Shown: piece after piece, positions 26,565 through 35,650 of the stretch
Numbering within the stretch: position 1 is the stretch's first letter
Layout of the letters: every line of letters begins with the position of its first letter
Source of the DNA: Polaromonas sp.
GTDB lineage: Bacteria; Pseudomonadota; Gammaproteobacteria; Burkholderiales; Burkholderiaceae_C
Assembly (NCBI RefSeq): GCF_030680935.1
Contig: NZ_JAUXUP010000028.1
Location: 1-45,440 of the forward strand
Length of the DNA: 45,440 nucleotides
Direction: 5' to 3'
Made by a program: the position numbers and the translations under genes
The notes under the pieces: generated by a model
Database searches by the model: none
The model's input: only the letters and a program-made list of their open reading frames with translations
What the model was told of the DNA's origin: nothing

Positions 26565-27551
26565 ATGAGCAAGCCCAAAATCCTGATAGCCCGAGCCATT
26601 TTTCCAGAAGTCATTGAAAGACTGGCACAGCACTTTGAAGTGGAATCCAACCAGCTTGACGAGCCTTTTTCAAGGGAAGAGCTGGTTGCGAAACTGCAGG
26701 GCAAGGACGGGGCCCTGACCGCCGGTAGCGATCGCATTGATGCCAGTGTGTTGGCCGCCTGCGCGCAACTGAAGATATGCGCCAACATGGCCGTGGGCTA
26801 CAACAATTTTGAGCTTGACGCCATGACGGCCGCTGGTGTGCTGGCAACCAACACGCCCGACGTGCTGACCGAAACCACGGCCGACTTTGGTTTTGCACTT
26901 CTGATGGCGACAGCCCGCCGCATCACCGAGAGCGAGCATTTCCTGCGCGCTGGCAAGTGGAACAGGTGGAGCTACGACATGTTTTCCGGGGCCGAAATCC
27001 ACGGCAGCACGCTCGGCATTCTGGGCATGGGCCGTATTGGCCAGGGTATTGCCAAACGTGGCGCGCACGGTTTTGGCATGAAGGTGATTTACCACAACCG
27101 TTCGCGCCTTGACGCGGCACTCGAAGCCGAGTGCAAGGCCGGTTATGTAAGCAAGGAAGAACTTTTGAGAACTGCAGACCACCTGGTACTGGTGCTGCCG
27201 TATTCGCCCGCCTCACACCACGCGATAGGCGCGGTCGAGCTGGCTCTGATGAAGCCCACTGCGACGCTGGTCAACATCGCGCGCGGCGGCATTGTGGACG
27301 ATGCAGCGCTGGCGCAGGCCCTGCGTGAGGGGCGTATCGCCGCTGCCGGGCTCGATGTTTTTGAAGGGGAGCCCCAACTGAACCCTGACCTTCTACGGGT
27401 GCCCAACGTGGTGCTGACACCGCACATCGCCAGTGCCAGTGTGCCTACGCGCATGGCCATGGCCAACCTCGCGGCGGACAATCTGATTGGGTATCTCAAG
27501 GATGGAAAGCCGTTAACCCCTTTGAATCCTGCGGTACTGGCTCCACAATAG
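26565..27551 (+). CDS. D-2-hydroxyacid dehydrogenase (glyoxylate/hydroxypyruvate reductase type)
   Basis: NAD(P)H-dependent 2-hydroxyacid dehydrogenase of 328 residues, GhrB-like. The Rossmann motif is LGILGMGRIGQGIAKR; the catalytic Arg is in NIARGGIVDD, Glu in DVFEGEPQ and His in LTPHIASAS. The substrate-binding loop MAVGYNNFELD precedes. It is 20 bases after the antiporter and 9 bases before rmuC, so a shared transcript is likely. Glyoxylate or hydroxypyruvate is the expected substrate from family resemblance. Confidence 0.93.
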   Translation: MSKPKILIARAIFPEVIERLAQHFEVESNQLDEPFSREELVAKLQGKDGALTAGSDRIDASVLAACAQLKICANMAVGYNNFELDAMTAAGVLATNTPDVLTETTADFGFALLMATARRITESEHFLRAGKWNRWSYDMFSGAEIHGSTLGILGMGRIGQGIAKRGAHGFGMKVIYHNRSRLDAALEAECKAGYVSKEELLRTADHLVLVLPYSPASHHAIGAVELALMKPTATLVNIARGGIVDDAALAQALREGRIAAAGLDVFEGEPQLNPDLLRVPNVVLTPHIASASVPTRMAMANLAADNLIGYLKDGKPLTPLNPAVLAPQ

Positions 27552-27560
27552 ATCGCACCT

Positions 27561-28913
27561 ATGACCCCTTTCCAGGCCTGGCTGGCGCTTGCCGTGCTGC
27601 TGTTGAACCTGTTGCTGCTGGTGTGGCTGTTGCTGCGCAAACCAGCTGCCAGTGGCCGCGAGGAGCTGCTGGCTGGCCTGGCGGCGGGCAATGACCGGCT
27701 GGAGCGCGAATTGCGGCGCGAGATCAGTGACAGCTCGCGCAGCAGCCGGGAGGAACTGGGCACCACTTTTGCCACCTTCCAGCAGACGCTGGTGCAGCAA
27801 AGTGCCGAGGCCATCCGCACGCAGAACGCACAAATCGATGCTTTCTCGCAGCAGCTGACCCTGCTGCAAAAAACGCTGTCTGACACCCTGAGCACGCAAC
27901 TTCAGTCGGTCAGCGAGTCGAACGCGCGGCGCATGGGTGAGGTGCGCGAGACGCTTGAAAAGCAACTGGCCCAGTTGCAGCAGACCAACTCGGCCAAGCT
28001 CGATGAAATGCGCAAGACGGTGGATGAAAAACTCCAGACCACCCTGGAGACCCGACTGGGCGAAAGTTTCAAGCAGGTCGCCGACCGGCTGGAGCAGGTG
28101 CACAAGGGCCTGGGTGAGATGCAGTCACTGGCCGTGGGGGTGGGCAACCTGCAGCGCGTGTTGACGAACGTGAAGACGCGCGGTGTGTTTGGCGAGGTGC
28201 AACTGGAAGCCCTGCTGGAGCAGGTTCTGACCACCGACCAGTACGCCAAACAGGTCGAAACCAAGCCGCGCAGCGGCCAGCGTGTGGACTTTGCGATTCG
28301 CTTCCCCGGTCGGGGCGATGGCGGCGTACCCGTGTGGCTGCCGATTGATGCCAAATTTCCGCGAGACGACTATGAACGCCTGATCGATGCACATGAGCGG
28401 GTTGATCCGGCAGCAGTGGAGCTGGCGGGCAAGGCGCTGGAAGCACGTATCCGTACTGAGGCCAAATCGATTGCCGAAAACTACCTCGCTGCGCCGCACA
28501 CCACCGACTTTGCCATCCTGTTCCTGCCGGTCGAAAGCCTGTATGCCGAGGTGCTGCGGCGCCCGGGGCTGATGGACGCAATTCAACGCCAGTACCGCGT
28601 GACGCTGGCCGGCCCCACGACGCTGCTGGCCATGCTCAACAGCCTGCACATGGGCTTTCGCACGCTGGCGCTGGAGCAGCAGGCCTCGGAAGTGTGGAAG
28701 GTGCTGGGTGCGGTCAAGACCGAGTTTGAGCGTTACGGTGAATGGGTGGCCCGCATCAAGGAGCAGGTGGCCAAGGCCTCGGACACCCTCGACAAGGCCG
28801 ACACCCGGGCCAAGCAGATGCGGCTGGCGCTGCGCAAGGTGGAAGCCCTGCCGGATGCCGAGTCCCAGGTGCTGCTGCCGCCAGCGACCGAGGCCGATCT
28901 GCTGGACGAATGA
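27561..28913 (+). CDS. rmuC: DNA recombination protein RmuC
   Basis: RmuC homologue of 450 residues; in E. coli its loss raises inversions at short inverted repeats, and it carries a nuclease-like core. An N-terminal membrane helix (LAVLLLNLLLLVWLLL) is followed by a long coiled coil (about residues 35-200) and the conserved core with GVFGEVQLEALLEQVL, VDFAIRFPGR, LPIDAKFPRDDYERL and FAILFLPVESLYAEVL. It lies 9 bases after the hydroxyacid dehydrogenase. Confidence 0.94.
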   Translation: MTPFQAWLALAVLLLNLLLLVWLLLRKPAASGREELLAGLAAGNDRLERELRREISDSSRSSREELGTTFATFQQTLVQQSAEAIRTQNAQIDAFSQQLTLLQKTLSDTLSTQLQSVSESNARRMGEVRETLEKQLAQLQQTNSAKLDEMRKTVDEKLQTTLETRLGESFKQVADRLEQVHKGLGEMQSLAVGVGNLQRVLTNVKTRGVFGEVQLEALLEQVLTTDQYAKQVETKPRSGQRVDFAIRFPGRGDGGVPVWLPIDAKFPRDDYERLIDAHERVDPAAVELAGKALEARIRTEAKSIAENYLAAPHTTDFAILFLPVESLYAEVLRRPGLMDAIQRQYRVTLAGPTTLLAMLNSLHMGFRTLALEQQASEVWKVLGAVKTEFERYGEWVARIKEQVAKASDTLDKADTRAKQMRLALRKVEALPDAESQVLLPPATEADLLDE

Positions 28914-28933
28914 CCTGGATGGACGGCTTTTTT

Positions 28934-28998
28934 GCTACTGATTTTATAGCTACTTGCGCACGTTCCATAAGGGCCAGAGCCCTATTTTCTTTGTATTC
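28934..28998 (+). repeat. Dispersed ~62-bp repeat, copy G
   Basis: The copy reads GCTACTGATTTTATAGCTAC, then TTGCGCACG and AAGGGCCAGAGCCCTATTTT. It lies between rmuC and the MFS gene, in the same direction as both. Confidence 0.65.
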
Positions 28999-29006
28999 GT
29001 GACGCC

Positions 29007-30176
29007 ATGACGCCTGAACTGGCCCGCCTTATCCTCGCCCAGATTTGCCTGCACGCCTGTATGGCCGGTACCCGCATGGCCGCACCCTTGCTGGCCCTGC
29101 GCGAAGGCTACAGCCCGCTGGCTGTGGGGGTGCTGCTGGCGCTGTTTGCCTTGACGCAGGTGTTTCTGGCGCTGCCCGCCGGGCGTTTCGCCGACCGCCG
29201 CGGCCTGAAACGTCCGATCGGCTACAGCGTGATGGCCGCCATGCTGGGCGCAGGCATGGCGGTGGCTTACCCGATCTTTCCGGTATTGTGTCTGGCCGCT
29301 TTGCTGACGGGTGGAGCCACCGGGGTGGCGGTCATCGCGCTGCAACGCCATGTCGGCCGCGCTGCGGCGGGCGCCTTGCAGTTGCGGCGGGTGTTCAGCT
29401 GGCTGTCTATCGGGCCGGCCGTGTCCAATTTTGTCGGGCCGTTTTCGGCTGGTTTGCTGATTGATCACGCCGGTGCACTGCCCAACAGCACAGACGGCTA
29501 TCGCGCCGCGTTTTTCCTCATGGCGGTGCTGCCGCTTGCCAGCTGGTTTCTGGTGCGGCGTACGCGGGAGCTGGCCCCGGTGCTGGCTGCAGCGGGCAGT
29601 ACGCCTGTCAATACCTGGGATCTGTTGCGCGAGCCGAATTTTCGCCGGCTGATGCTGGTGAACTGGTTTTTATCGTCCTGCTGGGATGTGCACACCTTTG
29701 TGGTGCCGGTGTTGGGGTTTGAGCGCGGCATCAGCGCGTCGGTGATTGGCACCATCCTGGGCGCGTTTGCAGCAGCGGCGGCGGCCATTCGTTTCGTTAT
29801 GCCACTGGTGGCAGCGCACCTGCGCGAGTGGCGCGTACTGGCCGTGGCCATGCTGGCGACGTCGGCGCTGTTTGCGGTTTACCCCTTCATGCGGACGGCG
29901 CTGGGCATGGGGGTGTGCTCGGTATTGCTTGGCCTGGCACTGGGGACGGTACAGCCCATGATCATGAGCATGCTGCACCAGATCACACCCGAGGCGCGGC
30001 ACGGTGAGGCGCTGGGCCTGCGGCTGATGGCGATCAATGCGTCGAGCGTGTTGATGCCCGTGCTGTTCGGAACCATGGGCGCCGTGATCGGCATTGCAGG
30101 TGTGTTCTGGGCGACCGGCGCAGTGGTGGGGGCGGGCAGCCGCCTGGCGTGGCTCCTCAGGCCAGCAAGACCCTAA
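29007..30176 (+). CDS. Major facilitator superfamily transporter
   Basis: Twelve-span MFS permease of 389 residues. The loop 2-3 motif is GRFADRRGLKRPIGYS, and the second half repeats hydrophobic spans with GLALGTVQPMIMSMLHQI. The substrate cannot be named; the general resemblance is to drug or metabolite exporters. No strong ribosome-binding site is visible before the ATG at 29007. Its stop codon overlaps that of the convergent LOG-family gene (30173-30176). Confidence 0.88.
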   Translation: MTPELARLILAQICLHACMAGTRMAAPLLALREGYSPLAVGVLLALFALTQVFLALPAGRFADRRGLKRPIGYSVMAAMLGAGMAVAYPIFPVLCLAALLTGGATGVAVIALQRHVGRAAAGALQLRRVFSWLSIGPAVSNFVGPFSAGLLIDHAGALPNSTDGYRAAFFLMAVLPLASWFLVRRTRELAPVLAAAGSTPVNTWDLLREPNFRRLMLVNWFLSSCWDVHTFVVPVLGFERGISASVIGTILGAFAAAAAAIRFVMPLVAAHLREWRVLAVAMLATSALFAVYPFMRTALGMGVCSVLLGLALGTVQPMIMSMLHQITPEARHGEALGLRLMAINASSVLMPVLFGTMGAVIGIAGVFWATGAVVGAGSRLAWLLRPARP

Positions 30177-31036
30177 AGCTTGTAGAACGACTTGATCGCG
30201 TCCCAGGCCGCCTGCGGCTCATCGACGTATTCGATCAGCTTCAGATCCTCTGGCGAAATGGCTCCTTCTTCAATCAGCACGTCAAAGTTGAACAGTCGTT
30301 TCCAGTAGCTGGAGCCAAACAAAATGATGGGCACCGGTTTGGCCTTGCGCGTCTGCACCAGTGTGATCACTTCAAACAATTCGTCCAGCGTGCCAAAACC
30401 CCCAGGGAAGGCCACCAGCGCCTTGGCACGCATCATGAAATGCATTTTGCGCAGCGCGAAGTAGTGAAACTTGAAGCTCAGCGAGGGTGTCACGTAGGGG
30501 TTGGAGCCCTGCTCGTGGGGCAGGGCGATGTTCAGCCCGACGGTGGGTGCGCCCATCTCCTGCGCGCCCCGATTCGCCGCCTCCATGATGCCCGGGCCAC
30601 CGCCGGTGCAGATAAACAATTGCTCCCGTGCCGGCAGGGACTTGCTGTGGGTGGCCACGATCTGGCCAAAAAGCCGCGCCTGCTCATAAAAAACTGCATT
30701 GCGAGTCTGCCGCTCGGCCAGCGCCAGTGCTTGTGCGTCGCCAGAGTCTTGGGCCAGTGCGAGCGCCTGCTGCGCCTGCTCGGGCGCCGGAAAGCGCGCA
30801 CTGCCAAAGACGACGATGGTGTTTTCAATGCCCTGGGCTTGCTGCTCTACGTCGGGCTTGAGCATTTCCAGCTGAAAGCGTATGCCGCGGGTCTCACGCC
30901 GCAGCAGAAACTCCGGGTCGGCAAAGGCCAGGCGGTAGGCGTCGGCCTCCAGCGGGTTGCCTTTGTCGGCGTGTGATTGCAACTCGGCCCAGGCATCGGC
31001 CAGGCGGCTACCGGATATCTCTTGTGTCTGTTCCAT
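30173..31036 (-). CDS. LOG-family protein (TIGR00730-like)
   Basis: Rossmann-fold protein of 287 residues of the LOG/YgdH family, whose members release bases from nucleoside monophosphates. The family motif pair is seen: GGGPGIMEAANRGA and PGGFGTLDELFE. It is often mis-annotated as lysine decarboxylase. The N-terminal ~80 residues extend beyond the minimal LOG domain, as in longer family members. The start at 31034-31036 follows AGGCAG; a longer frame to 31198 would cross the efp terminator. It follows efp on the same strand. Confidence 0.9.
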   Translation of the reverse strand: MEQTQEISGSRLADAWAELQSHADKGNPLEADAYRLAFADPEFLLRRETRGIRFQLEMLKPDVEQQAQGIENTIVVFGSARFPAPEQAQQALALAQDSGDAQALALAERQTRNAVFYEQARLFGQIVATHSKSLPAREQLFICTGGGPGIMEAANRGAQEMGAPTVGLNIALPHEQGSNPYVTPSLSFKFHYFALRKMHFMMRAKALVAFPGGFGTLDELFEVITLVQTRKAKPVPIILFGSSYWKRLFNFDVLIEEGAISPEDLKLIEYVDEPQAAWDAIKSFYKL

Positions 31037-31061
31037 AAACTGCCTGTTCAATGTCGGTATG

Positions 31062-31088
31062 TAAAAAGGCCCCCTCAGGAGCCTTTTG
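31062..31088 (-). terminator. Terminator of efp
   Basis: AAAAGGC (31064-31070) pairs with GCCTTTT (31081-31087) with an inner CC/GG pair; the minus strand ends in five Ts. It stands 25 bases after the efp stop. Confidence 0.75.
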
Positions 31089-31112
31089 CGAGTCGGGAGG
31101 GGAAGGTCTGAC

Positions 31113-31667
31113 TCAGACCCGCTTGCGGTATTCGCCCGTGCGTGTGTCGATTTCGACAATATCACCCTGGGCCACAAAAATCGGCACGCCGATTTCAAAA
31201 CCGGTGGCCAGTTTGGCGGGTTTCAGCACCTTGCCGGAAGTGTCACCCTTGACGGCGGGCTCGGTCCAGGTGATCTCGCGCTGGACGCTGGTGGGCACCT
31301 CGACCGAGATGGCTTTGCCGTCATAAAACACGACTTCAAGCTCCATGCCGTCCTGCAGGTAGTTCAGCGAGTCCCCCATGTTTTCGGCTTCGACTTCGTA
31401 CTGGTTGTACTCGGCGTCCATGCAGATGTACATCGGGTCGGCAAAGTAGGAGTAAGTGCAGTCCTTCTTGTCCAGAATGACCTGGTCGATTTTGTCGTCG
31501 GCCTTGAACACCACTTCGGTGTTGAAGTTGGCAATCAGGCTTTTGAGTTTCATGCGCACGGTGGCGGAATTGCGCCCGCCGCGGCTGTATTCGGTCTTGA
31601 GCACCACCATCGGGTCTTTGCCGTTCATGATGACGTTACCGGCGCGTATTTCTTGAGCGATTTTCAT
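31113..31667 (-). CDS. efp: Elongation factor P (arginine type)
   Basis: Translation factor of 184 residues that relieves ribosome stalling at consecutive prolines. It has the three beta-barrel domains of the family, with the modification loop [14 protein letters not shown] placing Arg at residue 32. Arg32 is the residue that EarP rhamnosylates, and earP lies at 35647-36801. The C-terminus ends GEYRKRV, and the domain III motif [13 protein letters not shown] is present. The ATG at 31665-31667 is the family start; a longer frame to 31760 is not supported. Its upstream region on the minus strand has a possible TAAAAT -10 box at 31769-31774. Confidence 0.97.
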   Translation of the reverse strand: MKIAQEIRAGNVIMNGKDPMVVLKTEYSRGGRNSATVRMKLKSLIANFNTEVVFKADDKIDQVILDKKDCTYSYFADPMYICMDAEYNQYEVEAENMGDSLNYLQDGMELEVVFYDGKAISVEVPTSVQREITWTEPAVKGDTSGKVLKPAKLATGFEIGVPIFVAQGDIVEIDTRTGEYRKRV

Positions 31668-31848
31668 AACAGTTTCTAGTAGAGTTTGGCCGCCGGATGT
31701 TTCTGCGGCAGCGCAGGTCTTTGGCCGATTGGCGGCATGGCCCGATGGCGTTCCATGCAAAGCCCTTTATTTTAGCGTTTTTTGTGCCACCCCCCGGGCG
31801 GCCTCAGTCTGGCCGGCGCAACAAGCGCTCCCAGGTGCTTCAGAGGTA

Positions 31849-31865
31849 CTTAAGGCTGGTTTAAG
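31849..31865 (+). promoter_or_regulatory. PmrA/QseB-type box upstream of eptA
   Basis: CTTAAGGCTGGTTTAAG consists of two half sites, CTTAAG and TTTAAG, 5 bp apart, which is exactly the YTTAAK-N5-YTTAAK pattern of PmrA (BasR) boxes. It stands about 70 bp before the first eptA ATG. The matching response regulator gene is at 34988-35650. Confidence 0.75.
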
Positions 31866-31987
31866 TGTCCGGGTCGCAAGATGGCTGGCTGTTCGAATCC
31901 CGGGTATGCCAGTGGCCGCCCCGCCTGACCTCTATGACTCTGCATCCTGCTGGCGCTGAGAAGCGGCTTCGCCACCGGTTTCTGAAA

Positions 31988-33649
31988 ATGCACTTGCCCC
32001 GTCCGACCCTGCAGGTGGAGACGCTGGTGCTCTTGTGTGTCGGCCTTCTGCTGCTTGCCGGCAATGGTCCGTTCTGGCGCGCTGCGCTGGCTGATCGCAG
32101 TTGGGCGTCTGCCGCCAGCTGGGGTTTCGCTGCGGCGCTGTTTGTGGCTTTTTCCGCCTTTTATTTTGCTTTCACCTCGCTGCTGGCAACCCGCCTGACC
32201 GTGCGGCCACTGCTCAGTGTGCTGGTGCTGTGCACGGCTTTCGCGTCCTGGTACATGGACCACTATGCGATTTACCTGGACCGGGCCATGCTGCGCAACG
32301 TGCTGGCCACCAATGTGCATGAAGCCCGGGAATTGCTGGTCTGGGACATGGTCCCGCACTTGCTTCTGCTTGGTGTGTTGCCGGCTGCACTGGTCTGGTG
32401 GCCGCAAGTGAAGCAGCGCAGCATCGGGCGCGCGCTGGCTATCCGCCTGGGCTGGGTGACCGCTGCCCTGGTCATTGGCACTGTCAGCCTGTTGCTGGTG
32501 TTTGCCGATTTTGCATCGCTGATGCGCAACCACCGGGAGGTGCGTTATTTGCTGACACCGGGCAATGTGGTGGCAGCCTTGGCGGGTAATGCGCTGGCGG
32601 GGGTGCAGCAACCGGCCCAGTCCAGACTTCCGGTGGGCGAAGATGCGCGGCTCGGTGCTGCCTGGCAGGCGCGAAGCCGGCCGGTTCTTTTTGTACTGGT
32701 GGTGGGTGAAACCGCACGTTCGCAGAATTTTTCACTCAACGGTTATGGCCGACTGACGAATCCGATGCTGGCCCAGCGCGATGTCATCAGTTATCCGAAC
32801 GCGACGGCCTGCGGCACCTCCACCGAGGTGTCGCTCCCCTGCATGTTTTCCCCTTTTGGCCGTGCACGCTACGACGAGGCCAAAATTCGTACCCATGAAT
32901 CCGTCCTGCATGTGCTGGCGCGGGCTGGCTTCAAGGTCTTGTGGCGCGACAACCAGTCGGGCTGCAAGGGGGTTTGTGATGGACTGCCCGCAGAGCAACT
33001 GGACCACGCCAAAGTGGAAGCCCTGTGCGCAGAGGGTCAGTGCCTGGACGAGGTGCTGCTGCATGGCATGGAAGGTATCGCCCGTGACAACCAGGGCAAT
33101 CTGCTGGTGGTGATGCACCAGCTGGGCAGCCACGGACCGGCGTATTTCAAGCGCTACCCGGCGGTATTCAAGCAGTTTGCCCCGGCCTGCGAGAACGAAA
33201 ACCTGCGTGGCTGCAGCGCCGCCGAAATTATGAACGCCTACGACAACTCCCTGCTGTACACCGACTTTTTCCTGTCGCGCGTGATCGACTTTCTGGAGCA
33301 CTCGCAAAAGCAGTACGACACCGCCATGCTGTATGTGTCAGACCATGGCGAGTCGCTGGGCGAGGGCGGCCTGTACCTGCACGGCATGCCCTATGCGATT
33401 GCCCCCGAGGTGCAGACGCGTGTACCGCTGGTGATGTGGCTGTCGCCCGGTTTGCGCGCCAGCTTCAGCATCAACCAGGAATGCCTGCGCAAAAACGCTG
33501 GCAACCCGCTGAGCCACGACAAGCTGTTTCATTCGCTGCTGGGTGTGCTGGATGTGCAAACCCGGGCTTATGACCCTGCCCTGGACCTGTTTGCGCCTTG
33601 CCGTCCGGCGCCGGTGGTGACAGTCATCGGGCCGCAAAACGCACACTGA
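31988..33649 (+). CDS. eptA: Lipid A phosphoethanolamine transferase (EptA/PmrC family)
   Basis: Inner-membrane enzyme with a periplasmic catalytic domain that adds phosphoethanolamine to lipid A, lowering affinity for cationic peptides. Five N-terminal spans are followed by the sulfatase-like domain: VVGETARSQNFSLNGYGR, nucleophile Thr in ACGTSTEVSLPCMFSPF, LWRDNQSGCKGVC, and the metal ligands in YVSDHGESLGEGGLYLHG. Several Cys pairs fit the disulfides of the family. Start at 31988 gives 553 residues, the usual size; ATG at 31934 is the alternative. Neither has a clear ribosome-binding site. Its last 26 bases overlap the end of the convergent kinase gene. A PmrA-type box lies upstream. Confidence 0.93.
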   Translation: MHLPRPTLQVETLVLLCVGLLLLAGNGPFWRAALADRSWASAASWGFAAALFVAFSAFYFAFTSLLATRLTVRPLLSVLVLCTAFASWYMDHYAIYLDRAMLRNVLATNVHEARELLVWDMVPHLLLLGVLPAALVWWPQVKQRSIGRALAIRLGWVTAALVIGTVSLLLVFADFASLMRNHREVRYLLTPGNVVAALAGNALAGVQQPAQSRLPVGEDARLGAAWQARSRPVLFVLVVGETARSQNFSLNGYGRLTNPMLAQRDVISYPNATACGTSTEVSLPCMFSPFGRARYDEAKIRTHESVLHVLARAGFKVLWRDNQSGCKGVCDGLPAEQLDHAKVEALCAEGQCLDEVLLHGMEGIARDNQGNLLVVMHQLGSHGPAYFKRYPAVFKQFAPACENENLRGCSAAEIMNAYDNSLLYTDFFLSRVIDFLEHSQKQYDTAMLYVSDHGESLGEGGLYLHGMPYAIAPEVQTRVPLVMWLSPGLRASFSINQECLRKNAGNPLSHDKLFHSLLGVLDVQTRAYDPALDLFAPCRPAPVVTVIGPQNAH

Positions 33650-34991
33650 TGCGCAAACCCGGGCCGCCGGGCGCGTCTTCCAGTGAGATATCGGCGCCAT
33701 GGCGCTTGGCCACCGCCCGGACAATCGCCAGCCCCAGGCCGCTGCCGTGCGGCATGCCGCCCCCCTCTGTGTTGCTGTTGCCGGTGCTGCGGTAGAAGCG
33801 GTCAAACACCCGCTGGCGTTCAGCGGGCGGGATGCCCGGGCCACTGTCGGTGATACGCAGGCAGGGGCGGCCCTGATCGGTGCAAGCTCCGACATCGATG
33901 CGTCCGCCCGCTGGTGTGTGCCGCAAGGCGTTGTCCACCAGGTTGTTCAGCAAAATGGTCAGCTGCTGGGCGTCGGCCTCGGTCACCGGGCTGCCATCGA
34001 TCACCGCCCCGAGGTCAATCCTGCGCTGCTCTGCGCGTGCGCTGAAGCGGCTCACGGCGGCACGTACCAGGTCCGCCAGGTTCACTGGCTCGCGCTGCAG
34101 GGCAGGCGTTTCAGGTGCCAGCCGCGAGAGCTGCAGCAATTGCTCGACCAGGTGTTGCGCCCGCTCTATCCCGGCGCGCAACTGCGCCAGAGCGGCCTGG
34201 CGTTGTGTATCGTCACCGGCACGTTCGAGCAGTTGCAACTGCAGCCGCAATGCCGTGATGGGTGTGCGCAACTCGTGCGCCGCATCGGCCAGAAAAAGCC
34301 GCTGCAGGGCCAGCGCACCGCCCAGGCGGGCCATCAGGTCGTTGATCGCGCCTATCAGCAGATGCAGCTCGGTCGGATGCGCCGACAGCGTGATGGGGTG
34401 CAAGGCCTCGACACTGCGCGCAGTGACATCGTCTGCCGCATGGTCCAGCGGCGCCAGCCCGCGCCGCAGTGCCAGTGTCAGCAACACAGCCAGTATGGCC
34501 AGCAGCACCAGCGCTGGCACGATGAGCACCGCGCCGGTTTCTCTGGCCAGCGCCTGGCGCTCGCTGTCGCGCTGGGCTGCCTGCACAATGCCGTCGCTGA
34601 GCACGATGGTGTAGAGGTGCCAGCGCTCCTGGCCCAGGTTGACCACGCTCAGGCCGCTGCGCGACAGAAAGGGCAGAGTGACTGCCGGGTCGGAGCGGTG
34701 CAACAAGGTGCCGCTGCGTGTCCAGGCCGCGGTGACAAACTCGAACTTGCCGTATTCCTCATAAACTTTGGGCAACTGCTCGGCCAGACTGGGTGTGCGC
34801 GCCATGCCATAGGTGCCGTGGTGGTTGGCCACTGCCAGTGCCACCTGTTTGAGGTTGTCCTCAAACACTTCCTCCATTTCGTGGGCCAGCGTCCAGTACG
34901 AGGTGGCCACCAGCAGGCTGGCACCGAGCGCCAGCGCGCCCATGGCCCAGACCAGCACGCGGCGGTGGATGGATTGAACGGCGCCGCTCAT
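33624..34991 (-). CDS. Sensor histidine kinase (QseC/PmrB type)
   Basis: Membrane sensor kinase of 455 residues. Two spans (about residues 12-32 and 152-174) enclose a periplasmic sensor domain, followed by HAMP, the dimerisation box FLADAAHELRTPITALRLQL with the phosphorylated His, then ATPase boxes LLNNLVDNALRHT, DSGPGIPPAERQRVFDRFYR and GSGLGLAIV. The start overlaps the response regulator stop by 4 bases. It is the third gene of the earP-regulator-kinase operon and converges on eptA, its probable target. Confidence 0.93.
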   Translation of the reverse strand: MSGAVQSIHRRVLVWAMGALALGASLLVATSYWTLAHEMEEVFEDNLKQVALAVANHHGTYGMARTPSLAEQLPKVYEEYGKFEFVTAAWTRSGTLLHRSDPAVTLPFLSRSGLSVVNLGQERWHLYTIVLSDGIVQAAQRDSERQALARETGAVLIVPALVLLAILAVLLTLALRRGLAPLDHAADDVTARSVEALHPITLSAHPTELHLLIGAINDLMARLGGALALQRLFLADAAHELRTPITALRLQLQLLERAGDDTQRQAALAQLRAGIERAQHLVEQLLQLSRLAPETPALQREPVNLADLVRAAVSRFSARAEQRRIDLGAVIDGSPVTEADAQQLTILLNNLVDNALRHTPAGGRIDVGACTDQGRPCLRITDSGPGIPPAERQRVFDRFYRSTGNSNTEGGGMPHGSGLGLAIVRAVAKRHGADISLEDAPGGPGLRISVRFAAR

Positions 34992-35650
34992 GAGGGCTCA
35001 CAGACTTTGTAACCCACGCCGCGCACATTGCGTATGGTGTCGGCGCCGAGTTTGCGGCGCAGTTTGTGCAGGTGCACTTCGACGGCGTTGCTGCCGATCT
35101 CTTCGGTCCAGCCGTAGATCGAGTCTTCCAGCTGGGTCCGCGACAACACCGCGCCGGGGCGCTGCATCAGGGTCTCCAGCAGGGAAAATTCACGCGCAGA
35201 CAGATCGACCTTGTCGCCTTTCAGGCTGACCAGTTTATGCACCGGGTCCAGCGTCAGCTCACCGCATTGCAGCAGGGGCGAGGCGCCGCCGGCATGCCGG
35301 CGCAACAGGGCTCGCACGCGGGCAATCAGCTCGTCCAGATCAAACGGTTTGAGAACATAGTCGTCGGCCCCGGCATTGAGCCCGGCAATGCGGTCTGCCA
35401 CGGCGTCCCGGGCGGTGACGATGAGGACCGGAATGGCGTCCCCGCGCGTGCGCAACTGCCTGAGTACCGCCATGCCGTCCTGGCCCGGCAGGCCCAGATC
35501 CAGCACTGCCAGGTCATATACATCGTTGGCCAGCGCCCGGCCTGCGGCGAGGCCGTCCGTGACCCAGTCCACGGTGAATCCGGCCTCGCTAAGGCCCTGC
35601 CGCAGCGCGCGGCCAATCATGGTGTCGTCTTCAATCAGTAAAAGTCTCAT
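34988..35650 (-). CDS. OmpR-family response regulator (QseB/PmrA type)
   Basis: DNA-binding response regulator of 220 residues. The receiver domain has acidic residues in LLIEDDTMIG, the phosphorylated Asp in LAVLDLGLPGQDG, and Lys in YVLKPFDLDEL. The C-terminal winged helix shows LSAREFSLLETLMQRPGAVLS and NAVEVHLHKLRRKLG. Its start codon overlaps the earP stop (ATGA) and its stop overlaps the kinase start, so the three genes are translationally coupled. The PmrA-like box before eptA is the best candidate target. Confidence 0.94.
   Translation of the reverse strand: MRLLLIEDDTMIGRALRQGLSEAGFTVDWVTDGLAAGRALANDVYDLAVLDLGLPGQDGMAVLRQLRTRGDAIPVLIVTARDAVADRIAGLNAGADDYVLKPFDLDELIARVRALLRRHAGGASPLLQCGELTLDPVHKLVSLKGDKVDLSAREFSLLETLMQRPGAVLSRTQLEDSIYGWTEEIGSNAVEVHLHKLRRKLGADTIRNVRGVGYKVCEPS

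Noticed and set aside
31865..31920. A tRNA-like string with GTTCGAATCC near 31893
   Set aside because: The flanking bases do not pair as a T stem and no D or anticodon arm can be folded; it is probably chance, or a very degraded remnant.
31865..31987. An upstream GTG start for eptA at 31865
   Set aside because: It lies within the PmrA-type box and would place coding sequence over the promoter; the added residues do not resemble the family.
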